Below are positions 9,190-18,700 of a stretch of 64,000 nt of DNA, piece by piece; the stretch's first letter is position 1; each line of letters opens with the position of its first letter. The stretch is from JAAYAY01 sp963674575. GTDB lineage: Bacteria > Planctomycetota > Planctomycetia > Pirellulales > Thermoguttaceae. Where the stretch lies: assembly GCA_963674575.2 (NCBI GenBank), contig CAXXQT010000009.1:1488001-1552000 (forward strand), given 5' to 3'. Both the position numbers and the translations under genes were made by a program. A model generated the notes under the pieces. It did no database searches, was not told where the DNA came from, and saw only the letters and a program-made list of their open reading frames with translations.

Positions 9190-9984
9190 ATGCGTGTTTC
9201 TCGTCGTTTCTGTTGGGGGGTTGCGGCCGTGGTAGCGGCCAGCATTCTGAGCGGATGGGGAACTTCTGACCCTCGCGCCCTCGCCCAGGAGGAAGCCCAG
9301 GCGGCAGACCAGGAGGAAGATCCGGGGGTCCCGGTCTTTCCGGATGAGCCTGAGGCGCATGCCCTCTACGATCAAATGGTCCGCACCATGCGGCAAGCCG
9401 ACTCGCTTTCCTACGTCAGTCACTACAGCTGGGAGGCGAAAGGACGCGTTCTAGGGGATTGCACCTATCGGGCCTGGCTGAAGAAGCCGAACCAGTTCCG
9501 CGTGGAAACAGAGTCCGCCACACGCGGTGAGGGCGGGACCCTCGTCGGCGACGGGAAGTACCTTTGGATCTTCTGGCCCCAGGGTCGACCCAGGTTCTAT
9601 GCCCCCGACGATGAGAACTACGAGAAGAACGAAGCCACGCGACAGACCTCCTACATGAAAAAGCGGACCCGGCAGGGCGCCGTCGACTTTCTCGCGGAAA
9701 ACGGCGCCACGTTCCCCACGATCCTCGACCCTTCGGACGCGGCCCAAAAGGTGTGCTTTCAGGACTACCGGACCTCCGGCGTGCCCGCCAATTACATCAT
9801 CGACCGAGAAGGCAAGGTCGTCGACGCCTGGTACGGCTACGAAAAAGGCCATCGGAGAGCAAGGGCGGCATTCAAGAAGGCGTCGCTGGAACTAGAACAT
9901 TCGCCCCTCGACGTAGAGGAGACTCTCCTCGACGTCCTGCGAGGCGCCATGGAAAATCCGCCCCAAGAGGCCGCAAAGGAATGA
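9190..9984 (+). CDS. Exported LolA-like/thioredoxin-like chimera lacking the CxxC
   Basis: A 264-residue protein with a signal peptide (FCWGVAAVVAASILSG). Residues about 55-155 resemble the N-terminal beta-structured lipoprotein-carrier/DUF2092-like domain found in planctomycete redoxins (MVRTMRQADSLSYVSHYSW, then GDGKYLWIFWPQ). Residues about 160-235 match only the second half of a TlpA-type thioredoxin fold: AVDFLAENGATFPTILDP, the cis-Pro region SGVPANYIIDREGKVVDAW and the final helix. The first beta-alpha-beta unit with the redox CxxC is missing, and the junction falls near YMKKRTRQG. An in-frame internal deletion of a normally longer redoxin is the simplest reading. Redox activity is unlikely. 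Confidence 0.65.
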   Translation: MRVSRRFCWGVAAVVAASILSGWGTSDPRALAQEEAQAADQEEDPGVPVFPDEPEAHALYDQMVRTMRQADSLSYVSHYSWEAKGRVLGDCTYRAWLKKPNQFRVETESATRGEGGTLVGDGKYLWIFWPQGRPRFYAPDDENYEKNEATRQTSYMKKRTRQGAVDFLAENGATFPTILDPSDAAQKVCFQDYRTSGVPANYIIDREGKVVDAWYGYEKGHRRARAAFKKASLELEHSPLDVEETLLDVLRGAMENPPQEAAKE

Positions 9985-10031
9985 GCGGCAGAGAGTCTGC
10001 ACAGGACGGCAGGGCCGGTGAACCAATACGA

Positions 10032-10095
10032 GCGTCAAGAAAGGTAGCAGGCACGCTCCGCCGTGCCGTCCGCCAAGCACACCAAAACCGATTCC
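10032..10095. repeat. Short form of the dispersed repeat element, copy 2
   Basis: Starts GCGTCAAGAAAGGTAGCAG (10032-10050), contains the 36-bp GC-rich block shared with 8503-8538 (here 10044-10079), and ends CACACCAAAACCGATTCC (10078-10095). Both ends match the 284-bp element at 8737-9020, so the two are length variants of one repeat family. Confidence 0.65.
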
Positions 10096-10125
10096 ACGAT
10101 CACACAGCGTAACCACCAGCACACA

Positions 10126-10404
10126 CTACCAGCCCACTTTCCGCCAGCGTTCCACACCACCATCCGATCGCGCCGCAAGCAGAACAGAAGCCGTTGACTC
10201 ACCCGTCTCCAGATCCCAGAACTTAATCGCGCCATCGCGACTCCCGCTGACAAGAATCGCATCGTCGGGCGAGATCGCCAGGCAGTTCGTGGTGTTGCGG
10301 TGGCCAAGCAGGTGCTTCGTGAGCTTGCCCGTGGCCAACTCGAAGATCTCGATTTCCTGATGATACGCCGTGGCGCGAACCAGCAGAGCCTGGCTCCGTT
10401 TCAC
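10126..10404 (-). pseudogene. Remnant of a WD40-repeat protein
   Basis: A 92-codon frame encodes one clear WD40 repeat and the start of another. HLLGHRNTTNCLAISPDD and GSRDGAIKFWDLETGE give the GH...D...WD signature; the preceding EIEIFELATGKLTKH is the end of an earlier blade. A functional propeller needs about seven blades, and neither side of this frame continues the pattern, so this is probably the residue of a larger kinase-WD40 or WD40 gene. The flanks hold repeats (10032-10095) and hairpin-rich sequence (about 10480-10530). An authentic small two-blade protein cannot be excluded. Confidence 0.55.
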
Positions 10405-10607
10405 CGGACAACGCCACCATACCAGACCAAGGCCCTAGCCAACAACCACCCTCGGACACCCGAGCGCATGCCTCAAAAAATCCCGGGGGCGTGGGAGCTG
10501 GCCCCCACATCCAAACAAAACTGCTCGCGAAGCGAGACCAACTACACTAATTCCAACTCGCTGCTGTCTCATAAGGGTTGACACGTTCCGCAATCGCACT
10601 CGAAGAC

Positions 10608-11024
10608 TTATGACTCGGTATCGTCGGATTCTCTCAGACCTTCAAAGTCCTCTGCTTCCTGTATTTTCCGAAAGCTGAAGCGGCCCCAGATCGCATAACA
10701 CAAGCCCGGCAGGCCAAACGCGACCAGTCCGGTAAGGGCATTCAAAACACAAGGCTCGGCTCGGCTTCTCCCAACCGTTGCCTGACCTCCGCTTTCAATC
10801 AACATGTCCACGAGGTAGGCTGCATAGGTCACGAAAACGAGAGCCCCCACTCCACGCCACGTCCACCGGAAGCGACAGGGATCCAGAAGGCCCAGCAACA
10901 TCAGAACACAAAAGACTTGAACCCCCAGAGTCACTATGTTCCATTCCGCGAACAACATCGCAACAAGCAATGCCAACAGGAAGGGAGCGAGGGACCAGAA
11001 CATGAAGCCCGGACGATGTCGCAT
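10608..11024 (-). CDS. Small multi-pass membrane protein of unknown function
   Basis: A 138-residue protein that I do not recognise. About four hydrophobic segments are visible (FWSLAPFLLALLVAMLF, IVTLGVQVFCVLMLLGLL, GVGALVFVTYAAYLVDML, ALTGLVAFGLPGLCYAIW), followed by an acidic cytoplasmic-looking tail (EAEDFEGLRESDDTES). I chose the internal ATG at 11024 over the frame's earliest Met at 11063 because AGAGAGG lies seven bases upstream of it. It is divergent from the glycosidase operon beginning at 11129. Confidence 0.6.
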   Translation of the reverse strand: MRHRPGFMFWSLAPFLLALLVAMLFAEWNIVTLGVQVFCVLMLLGLLDPCRFRWTWRGVGALVFVTYAAYLVDMLIESGGQATVGRSRAEPCVLNALTGLVAFGLPGLCYAIWGRFSFRKIQEAEDFEGLRESDDTES

Positions 11025-11128
11025 CAGATTGCCTCTCTTGGTTCGCACTGCATGGCACGCCACCCCACCTCCAAGGCAGAATAATCATGTCACTTTGTCC
11101 CTCCAGTTGTCAATGCTCGCAAGCGATC

Positions 11129-13261
11129 ATGCTTCGCAAAGCACTGATTGCTGTCCTTCTTGCTGCAACACTCCCTCTCACCGCCCACGCCGCCGAGCCG
11201 CCCGCTGTCCACGAAGGCTGGGACTGGTCCCTCCCCGCCCACGTCCAACCGGTTGACTACTCCGGCTATGTCACCTGGGGCCCAAAGCGTTTCGACCCGG
11301 CCATCACCGTCCGCGGCATCATGGTCACCTGGGCTCGGCTCAACCCCGCCCCGGGCAAATATGACTGGGACTGGCTTCGCGACGAGATCGCCAGAAACAA
11401 GGCCGCCGGCATGCGGACCGGGATCCACCTCAAGGGCGTCGAGCGCCAGGCCGTGCCCGACTGGGTCATCGAGCGTTACAAGCCCGTGGTCCTCGACGTG
11501 CCGGTCCTCCAGGAAAACCAGCCCTGGCGGCTCCAGACCGTTCCGCCCTGGCAGCCCGAGGTGGATCGGGCCTTCCACGAATTCCTCCGCGAGTTCGCCA
11601 AAACAGGCATCGCCCAGCAGGACGACGTGGTCTACGGCTACATCCACGGCATCAGCGCCTCCCGCGGCGAAGAGATGTTCATCCGCCCCATCGACTGGCA
11701 GATGTGGCAGGAAACGACCGGCGTAACCGCCGAGATCTTCGCCAACTGGCTCCGTCGCCGAATCGACGCCATGTGCGACGCCTTCAAGGGCGTCGAGTAC
11801 AAGCTGGCCGTCATGTGGGGCGGACCGCTGGGCCCCACGGCCGAACTCCGTACGGCTACGGCGCACCTGCACGAGCATGCTTTCGACAAAGGGGCCGGCA
11901 TTCGCGGCGGCGGCATCGATTTCATGCACAGCCTGCTCGACGCCCCCGCCTGGGCCGCCAGCGTCAGCAGCCAGGGCTACCTCCTCGTCGACGATGATCA
12001 TCCCACCATCAAGCAGGGCCGATTCCGGGGCGACGAGAACGAAGAATACGGCAAGTACTGGGTGTGGCGTTTCGGGCCCGTCGAGGGCTATCCCTATCGC
12101 CACCGCATCTGCGTCCTCCGCGGCCTGCAAATGCGGCAGAACTTCCAGATGGTCTCGTCCGCCACTTTGGAGCTGAATCCCGAACTCAACGAATACGCCC
12201 GAATCACCCAGGGCTACCGCCGCGAGAACTCTCCCGACGCCTGGGCTTACCTCCGCCAGTTCGATCGCCGGAGTACGTCCGTCAAGAATATCGAACGTTG
12301 GCTGATCCAACGCGACGCCCCGGGCAGCCAAAGCGTGCCCGCCGAGCCGGTCGACCGCTTTCCACTCCCCTCCGAACAGCGTCGCAACGCGACCAGCGTG
12401 CGTGACTTCGACGCCCGGCAAACGGACATCCAGCACGGCCAGACAGGCTTGCTCTTCGCCCTCGACCGCGTCTTCTGGAAAGAGCCCGGCCCCGCGACGA
12501 TCAAGGTCACCTACACCGACCGCGCCCCCGCCCGCTGGCATCTGGACTACACCGACGCGACCGGCCAGGTCCAACAAACGCCATCCATCGAAAACACGGG
12601 CGACGGCCAACTCAAGACGGCCACCTTCGTCGTCGATGCACTTTCGGCCGCCGGCGTTTTCCCCAACGATCCGACTTTCCTCTCCTGGTGCGACGAAGTT
12701 CCCAAGCAAAGCGGCAACCTTGTGGAAAACGCCGACTTCCGCGACGGCCCCGCCAAGTGGCGTCTGCCGCAGGAATATGAGATCGCTGCCGATCCCGATC
12801 GCCCGGGCGGCAATCTCGTCGAGTTCACCTTCCGCCCCGGCAACGAAGACACGGTCCACATGGACCAGCTCGTGCCGTTGGAGAAGGGCATGGCCTATCG
12901 GCTCACCGCGTTGATCCGGAACGACGGCACGCAACTCAAGCCGGGCATCCGCATCGGCGGCATGGACTGGTCGACGATCGCCTACGTGGAGTCAACCAGG
13001 CCGCACCAGTGGGAGACCCTTTCTGAAGTCTTTGAGGCCCCCGCTGACGACACCGTCCGTCTCCAGCTCTTCGGTCAGGGCCGCGGCCACGCCCCCAAAG
13101 GGCAGGCTGGCAAGGCCCTGTTCCGCAACATCTCAATCGAACCGGTCTCGCGTCGCGAGTTGATTGGTGATTTGAAGATGGACTTCCGCCTCGTGACCGA
13201 AGGCCCGGGCGATGTGACCGTAACGATGGTGCGTGTGGTGAAAGGGGTTGCGAAGCAATGA
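11129..13261 (+). CDS. Secreted TIM-barrel glycoside hydrolase-like protein with C-terminal carbohydrate-binding domain
   Basis: A 710-residue exported protein beginning at the ATG at 11129 with a clean signal peptide (MLRKALIAVLLAATLP). Residues about 60-400 resemble clan-A/GH42-type (beta/alpha)8 enzymes: VTWARLNPAPGKYDW (66-80) is the typical first-strand signature, and ISASRGEE is a candidate acid/base loop. Residues about 530-665 form a beta-sandwich like CBM4/9 domains (NLVENADFRDGPAKW at the start, MAYRLTALIRNDG in the middle). The likely role is cleavage of an extracellular polysaccharide, but family and substrate are inferred. The stop codon overlaps the next start (ATGA), so translation of the pair is probably coupled. 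Confidence 0.65.
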   Translation: MLRKALIAVLLAATLPLTAHAAEPPAVHEGWDWSLPAHVQPVDYSGYVTWGPKRFDPAITVRGIMVTWARLNPAPGKYDWDWLRDEIARNKAAGMRTGIHLKGVERQAVPDWVIERYKPVVLDVPVLQENQPWRLQTVPPWQPEVDRAFHEFLREFAKTGIAQQDDVVYGYIHGISASRGEEMFIRPIDWQMWQETTGVTAEIFANWLRRRIDAMCDAFKGVEYKLAVMWGGPLGPTAELRTATAHLHEHAFDKGAGIRGGGIDFMHSLLDAPAWAASVSSQGYLLVDDDHPTIKQGRFRGDENEEYGKYWVWRFGPVEGYPYRHRICVLRGLQMRQNFQMVSSATLELNPELNEYARITQGYRRENSPDAWAYLRQFDRRSTSVKNIERWLIQRDAPGSQSVPAEPVDRFPLPSEQRRNATSVRDFDARQTDIQHGQTGLLFALDRVFWKEPGPATIKVTYTDRAPARWHLDYTDATGQVQQTPSIENTGDGQLKTATFVVDALSAAGVFPNDPTFLSWCDEVPKQSGNLVENADFRDGPAKWRLPQEYEIAADPDRPGGNLVEFTFRPGNEDTVHMDQLVPLEKGMAYRLTALIRNDGTQLKPGIRIGGMDWSTIAYVESTRPHQWETLSEVFEAPADDTVRLQLFGQGRGHAPKGQAGKALFRNISIEPVSRRELIGDLKMDFRLVTEGPGDVTVTMVRVVKGVAKQ

Positions 13262-15702
13262 CCAATTGTGGCCGAAACAGCGCGGTGCGAACAGGTCTCC
13301 TCGTCAGCCTGCTGCTCTGTCTCGGCTGGTCGTCTGCGCCTGTAGTGGAAGGCCAATGCCCGACCGGCCGGGTCTACGACACGTCCGACAACCCCTTCAT
13401 GACAACGCCAGGCAAGTACGGAGATCCCTTTCCCGCGTACTTCGACGGGGTCTGGCATCTCTACACGCTCCAGGGCAATCTGGAAAACGTGCGTCATCTG
13501 ACCAGCACCGACCTTGTTCAGTGGACCGAGCACGAGCCGGCCATGAGCGGCGGCGGAATTGCCACGGGCACCGTACTCCGCCACCGCGGCACCTACTACA
13601 TGTTCTACACCATCGCCCAGGGAGCCATCGGCCTGGTGACCAGTAACACCCCGTGGCACTTCGAGAAGAAGGACTCCATAACGGTTGCCCAGCCGGATCC
13701 CGACTTCTACCCGGGCGCCAAGACCTTTCGAGATGTTTGGGTCTTCTTCCATGAGCAGGAGCAACTCTGGTGGATGCTGTGTGAGGCCCATACGCAAGCC
13801 GGTGGCGTCCAAGTCGCCCTGCACAAAGCAAAGCAACTGGAAGGTCCCTGGGAACCTTTGCCCGCCCTCTACACGCAGCCCCGAGACGGCAGCAAGCTGA
13901 GTCAATTCGTCAGTTGTCCCCAGATCATTCAGCACGCGGGCACTTGCTATCTGACCTATCTCAGCAATGCAACCTGCTACCACGTTGCCGACAAGCCTTC
14001 GGGCCCCTGGGGCAAACGAAAAGGCCAATACAATTCCGATTTCCTCACCGCCGGGTCACGCTCCGGCACCGACAGCGTCAGGCACCTCAGCTGGGGATTT
14101 TTTAGCGTGCGTCCCACGCCCGAGAATCCACAGGCCCGGCCGCGCTACGGCGGGCCTCTCGGCGTGGGACGTGAATTGGTTTTCGGCGAGGACAAGACCA
14201 TCGGCGTGCGCCCCTTGCCGGAGTTGATCGCCGCCATTCGTAAGCCAAAGCACAACCCAGAACTGTTCCCGTTGCTGAAGGAGCTCTCCGGCGCGTGGAC
14301 CGTTGATTCGCCGGCCCAGAAGATCACCAGTGGCCAGCCCCGTGAAGGCGCCGTCCTGATCGACCTTCCTGAAAGTCACCCGGATTACTACTTCGAGTCC
14401 GACATCCAGTTCGGCGACGATCGAGCCCCTGTCAGTGTCACCGTGCGCACGACGGCCGCCCAGGACAGTGGCTATCGCGTTGCCCTCCGGCCGGCAGACG
14501 GCATTTTCGAAATCACGGAGCCCGCCGGTCAGCGCCGCAGATACCTCTCGGAGCCTCATGCCTTTGGCAAGAAGGCCCACCTGAAGATCTTTGTTTGCGA
14601 CGGGCAACTGGAGGCATTTGTCGACGGCCGATCCGACCTGAGCACCCGCGTGCTCCAGAACTCGCACTCTAAGATCGTCCTGGAAGCCAACGACAGGAAC
14701 GCCTCCTTCAACAAACCGCTGCTTCACTATTTCAAGCAGCGTGAAAGGCCGCGATTCCAACTGGTTCCGGAGGAGCAACAGGCGGTCTTCTCCGCCGAAC
14801 CCGGCCAGACTCGGATGGCCACCTGCTATCGCGACAAGCAGGGCGTCTATCATCTCTTCGCCGACTACATGCCAAAAAGCACCATCTCCTGGACGGCCGA
14901 GATTCGGCACTACCGCAGCTCGGACCTGCACAACTGGGAGTATGTCGGGATCGCCATACCAAGAGGCACGGGCGAGGCGCCCGACGCTTACGGCGCCGCC
15001 AGTCCCCACGTGTTGGCCACGGACGAGCGGATCTACCTGTTCTACGCAGGCAGGGCCAATCCCGTCGGAGGCGCCGCCGACACCTACGCCTCACCGGGCC
15101 AACCAGGCTACGTGGCCGGTCGCATCCTGTTGGCCAGTGCCCGGGCCGACGAACACGGGGCGCCCGCCGAGGATTTCAAGAAACAGGGAATCGTCGTCGA
15201 ACCGAGCCCCGGCTGGGACGCCATGCGTCTGGACGACCCGTGCGCCGTCCTTGACGACGGCACGGTTCACCTGTTCTTCAAGGGTTTTGACACCAATCGC
15301 CAGCGCGACCACGTGCGAGCCGGATATGCATGTGCTCAGTTGGCCGACATGAAGTTCACGAAACACCCCGCGCCGATTCTCGCCGTTCCCGGGGGAGGCG
15401 AAATGCCTCGCATCTTCCGGCAGGGAGACCGGTGGCACCTGTTCTATCACCATTTCGGCGCCGGTGGCACTTGCTGGCGCCATCATGAGGCAAACGAACC
15501 GACAAACTGGCGACTCGCCGACGCCCGGTTTTTCAGCGGCCATCCCACCGGCGGCCCCCGCGATATCATGATGATCTACGGCATGAACGGCCAGCTTCTT
15601 GACGAGCCCAAAATGCTGGTCGCCGGGACCGAGCAGGGGCTGAACAAGCTTTGGCTGTACCGGCTCGTCGAAAAAAAAGAAGATCCAGGAAAACGAGAAT
15701 AG
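13258..15702 (+). CDS. Secreted double five-bladed beta-propeller glycosidase-like protein (GH32/GH43 superfamily)
   Basis: An 814-residue exported protein (signal around LLVSLLLCLGWSSAP). Residues about 45-335 form one GH32/43-type propeller: KYGDPFPAYFDGVWHLY holds the Asp expected in blade I, followed by STDLVQWTEH and TYYMFYTIAQ. Residues about 340-490 look like the beta-sandwich that follows GH32 propellers (SGYRVALRPADG, LEAFVDGRSDL). Residues about 500-805 form a second propeller (GVYHLFADYM, SSDLHNWEYVG, RLDDPCAVLDDGTVHLFF, DRWHLFYHHFG). Two propellers in one chain is unusual. The start overlaps the preceding glycosidase gene by four bases and the propeller gene at 15795 follows after 92 bp, which suggests an operon. 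Confidence 0.65.
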   Translation: MTNCGRNSAVRTGLLVSLLLCLGWSSAPVVEGQCPTGRVYDTSDNPFMTTPGKYGDPFPAYFDGVWHLYTLQGNLENVRHLTSTDLVQWTEHEPAMSGGGIATGTVLRHRGTYYMFYTIAQGAIGLVTSNTPWHFEKKDSITVAQPDPDFYPGAKTFRDVWVFFHEQEQLWWMLCEAHTQAGGVQVALHKAKQLEGPWEPLPALYTQPRDGSKLSQFVSCPQIIQHAGTCYLTYLSNATCYHVADKPSGPWGKRKGQYNSDFLTAGSRSGTDSVRHLSWGFFSVRPTPENPQARPRYGGPLGVGRELVFGEDKTIGVRPLPELIAAIRKPKHNPELFPLLKELSGAWTVDSPAQKITSGQPREGAVLIDLPESHPDYYFESDIQFGDDRAPVSVTVRTTAAQDSGYRVALRPADGIFEITEPAGQRRRYLSEPHAFGKKAHLKIFVCDGQLEAFVDGRSDLSTRVLQNSHSKIVLEANDRNASFNKPLLHYFKQRERPRFQLVPEEQQAVFSAEPGQTRMATCYRDKQGVYHLFADYMPKSTISWTAEIRHYRSSDLHNWEYVGIAIPRGTGEAPDAYGAASPHVLATDERIYLFYAGRANPVGGAADTYASPGQPGYVAGRILLASARADEHGAPAEDFKKQGIVVEPSPGWDAMRLDDPCAVLDDGTVHLFFKGFDTNRQRDHVRAGYACAQLADMKFTKHPAPILAVPGGGEMPRIFRQGDRWHLFYHHFGAGGTCWRHHEANEPTNWRLADARFFSGHPTGGPRDIMMIYGMNGQLLDEPKMLVAGTEQGLNKLWLYRLVEKKEDPGKRE

Positions 15703-15794
15703 GGTCAACAGAGAAGTGGACTCCACCGCTGCAAGCGGCTAGGATCGTGCAAGGAATGTGATCGTCCGTCTGAGACTCTTCCGGGGAAGACATC

Positions 15795-18700
15795 ATGAAA
15801 CGCCTGATTTCCCGTGGTTCCTATCTTCTGCTCCTGGCGTTCGCCGTCACCGCACCGCTTGAAGCGGCAGAGCCCCGAGTCGCCTCGGCCCTCGAAAGCC
15901 TCGGCATCCACGGCGGACTCTGTGTTCAGCTCGGCGCCAAGGACACGACCCTGGCGGGCCAGTTGGCCACCTCCGGCCAGTATCTGCTCCAAGTCCTCGA
16001 TCCTGACGAGGCCGTTGTCGAGCAGGCTCGCAAACGGCTCCAGGCAACAGGCCTTTACGGCCTCATCTCCGTCGACCAGATGCCCGGCGAAGGAAAACTG
16101 CCCTACACGGAGAATCTCGTCAACTTCGTTTTCGTGGTGCCCCAGCCTTCGATCAAGGTCTCGCTCGAAGAACTGCACCGCGTTCTCTGCCCGGGCGGGG
16201 TCCTTGTGATCGGAGGCGGCCGGACCAACGAAGAAGAACTGGCAGCGACCGGCTTCTCCGGAATGGGGAAGGTGGACATGGGGCTTGAAGGGTTGTGGGT
16301 TGCCTTGAAGCCCCGTCCCCGCGAGATGGACGAGTGGACCCACGCCCGCCATTCCGCCGCCGGCAATCCCGTCTCCAACGACACCCAAGTCGCCCCGCCC
16401 CGCCGGGTCCGCTGGATCGCCGGAGCCGAATCCGAGGTCCGCGGCATGGTGACGGCCTCGGGACGAAATTTCTACGCCGGCGTCCTCGCCCGCGACAGCT
16501 TCAACGGCCTTCGCCTCTGGCATCGCGACCTGGCCGCCCCGGAGAGCGAACACTTTGTGATGAAGAACCTGCGCTCGGCAGCACCGGTCGCCGGCGACGA
16601 CCGCCTGTTTGTCGTGGAAGGCAAGAAACTGATTGCCCTCGACGCTCGATCCGGCGAAGCCGTTCAGGAGTACCCCGCGGCCGGCAAGCCTAAGGAGGTT
16701 CTCTTCGACCGCGGCACGCTGATCGTCACAACCAACGATTCCATTCGGGCCCTGTATGCCTCCTCGGGCGACGTGCGATGGCAAGTCTCCCTTTCCAGCC
16801 CCCACGAGGTCGTGGCCGGCGACAATACGGTCGCCCTCCTCCACGGCGAGGCCCGGCGCAACGAGCCGATCAAGGCCGTCGTCATCGAGCGGGAAACCGG
16901 CCAGGTCCGCTGGAAACGAGGCGACCTCGACTGGCTGCCCAAGGTCCGCCGCCTGGTCTACGATCACGGCCTGGTCGCCTTTGAAGTCTCCACGTTCAAC
17001 AACGACGGGCCGGAAAACGTTCTGCATCTGCTCGACGCCGCTACCGGCAAAGTGCAGCTTGACCATCCCTTCTACCCCGGCATGAATCACAACCGCCAGG
17101 CCCGGGCCATGTTCGTCAATGGAAGCCTCTGGCTGCTCCACGGCGGGAAAGACGCGGAACAGAAAAGGCTTCCGGTCCAGGTCTCGATGATCAACACGAA
17201 GACCGGTGAGGCCATGGCAACCCATCCCGCCGGTTTGACCCATTGCTTCCCGCCCGTGATGACCACCCGCTACATGATCGCCGGCGAGTTCGATCTGACG
17301 GACCTGGCCACGGGCGAGGTCGACGCCAACCACATCACCAAGGCGGCCTGCGGCCCGGACGGCGGCTGGGTGCCCGCCAACGGCCTGGTCTACGTGACCC
17401 CCAAACACTGCGTCTGCTGGCCCATGCTCCGCGGCTTCACGGCCCTGGCTTCCGAGCGGCCCGCCGGGAGCATCGCCGACATGAAACTCGACGAGATCAA
17501 GTTCCCGCTGGAAAAAGGCGTCGCGCCGCCCGACGCCCGGGCAGAAGATCCCGCACAGGACTGGCCCATGTATCGCCACGACGGCTGGCGAAGCGGCAGC
17601 ACGACCGCCCAGGCCCCCGACGGCTTCGACACGCTCTGGTCCGCCGACCTCGGCGCCACCGTGCCCGAAGGGATTGTCACCTGCGACTGGGAAGAGAACC
17701 TCTTCGTGAAAGGCCCGATCACTCCCCCGGCAATCGCGGCAGGTCGGGTCGTGGTCGCCCGGCCCGACGCCCATGAGGTGGTCGCTCTCGACGCCGCCAC
17801 CGGCCAGGTCGCCTGGCGGTTCACCGCCTCCGGTCGCGTCGACACCACGCCCACGCTCCACAAGGGACTCTGCCTGTTCGGTTCCAAGGCCGGCTGGGTC
17901 TACTGCCTGCGGGCCGACGACGGGCGGCTCGTCTGGCGGCTTCGCGCGGCGCCGGTCGAGGAACAACTCGTCGCCTACGGCCAGCTCGAATCGCCCTGGC
18001 CCGTCCCGGGCAGCGTGTTGATCGTCGACGACGTGGCCTACTTCGCCGCCGGTCGGCAATCGCTCGCCGACGGCGGAATCCTCATCTTCGCCGTCGATCC
18101 GACTACCGGACAGATCAATTGGACTCGCCGACTCGACAGCGTGCCCCAGACGAACTTCTACGACTGCTCCGCCCTGGAGTTCGACAACTTCGACCTGCTC
18201 CACCGCCAGGGCGACGGCGTGGCCATGTCGCGTTGGGTCTTCGATCGCAAGTCGGGCGAAATGTCGCTCGACCGCTGGGCGGCCTTTGCCAGGCTCGACA
18301 CGGGTGGCGGCGCGGTCATGGCCCCCCAAGGCTGCTGGACCTACGCCCCGCGGCACCGGGCGAGAATCAAATCCTATCAGCCGCTCCGCCCGCTCACTGT
18401 CTATCGCGACAAAGTGCTGTTCGGATCGCTCCAGGGGTCGTCCACGGTCTATCGTCGCGACTTCGACCTCGAAGGCGGCGAGAAATTCGACACGCACTGG
18501 ATGACCGGCTGGTCCGCCAGCACTCTCAGCCGCAAGGGCGAAATGCCCTGGCGAAGCCACCGGCTGGCCGAGAAGGCCGCCTGGAAGGCCGATCCCCTCG
18601 GCGCCGGCAAGGACGCTCCACCGATCCACGCCATGGTCCTCGCCAAGGATCGCCTGCTCCTGGTCGGCGGCAACGGCGATCTCCGAGCGATCTCCACCGG

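Noticed and set aside
15705..18629. A 974-codon open frame antisense to the PQQ propeller gene
   Set aside because: It mirrors the codon pattern of the real gene in GC-rich DNA; its protein has no fold-like composition and overlaps an unmistakable gene. Similar antisense frames over 4636-6585, 6431-8578, 11090-12934, 26352-29222 and 41884-44166 were rejected for the same reason.
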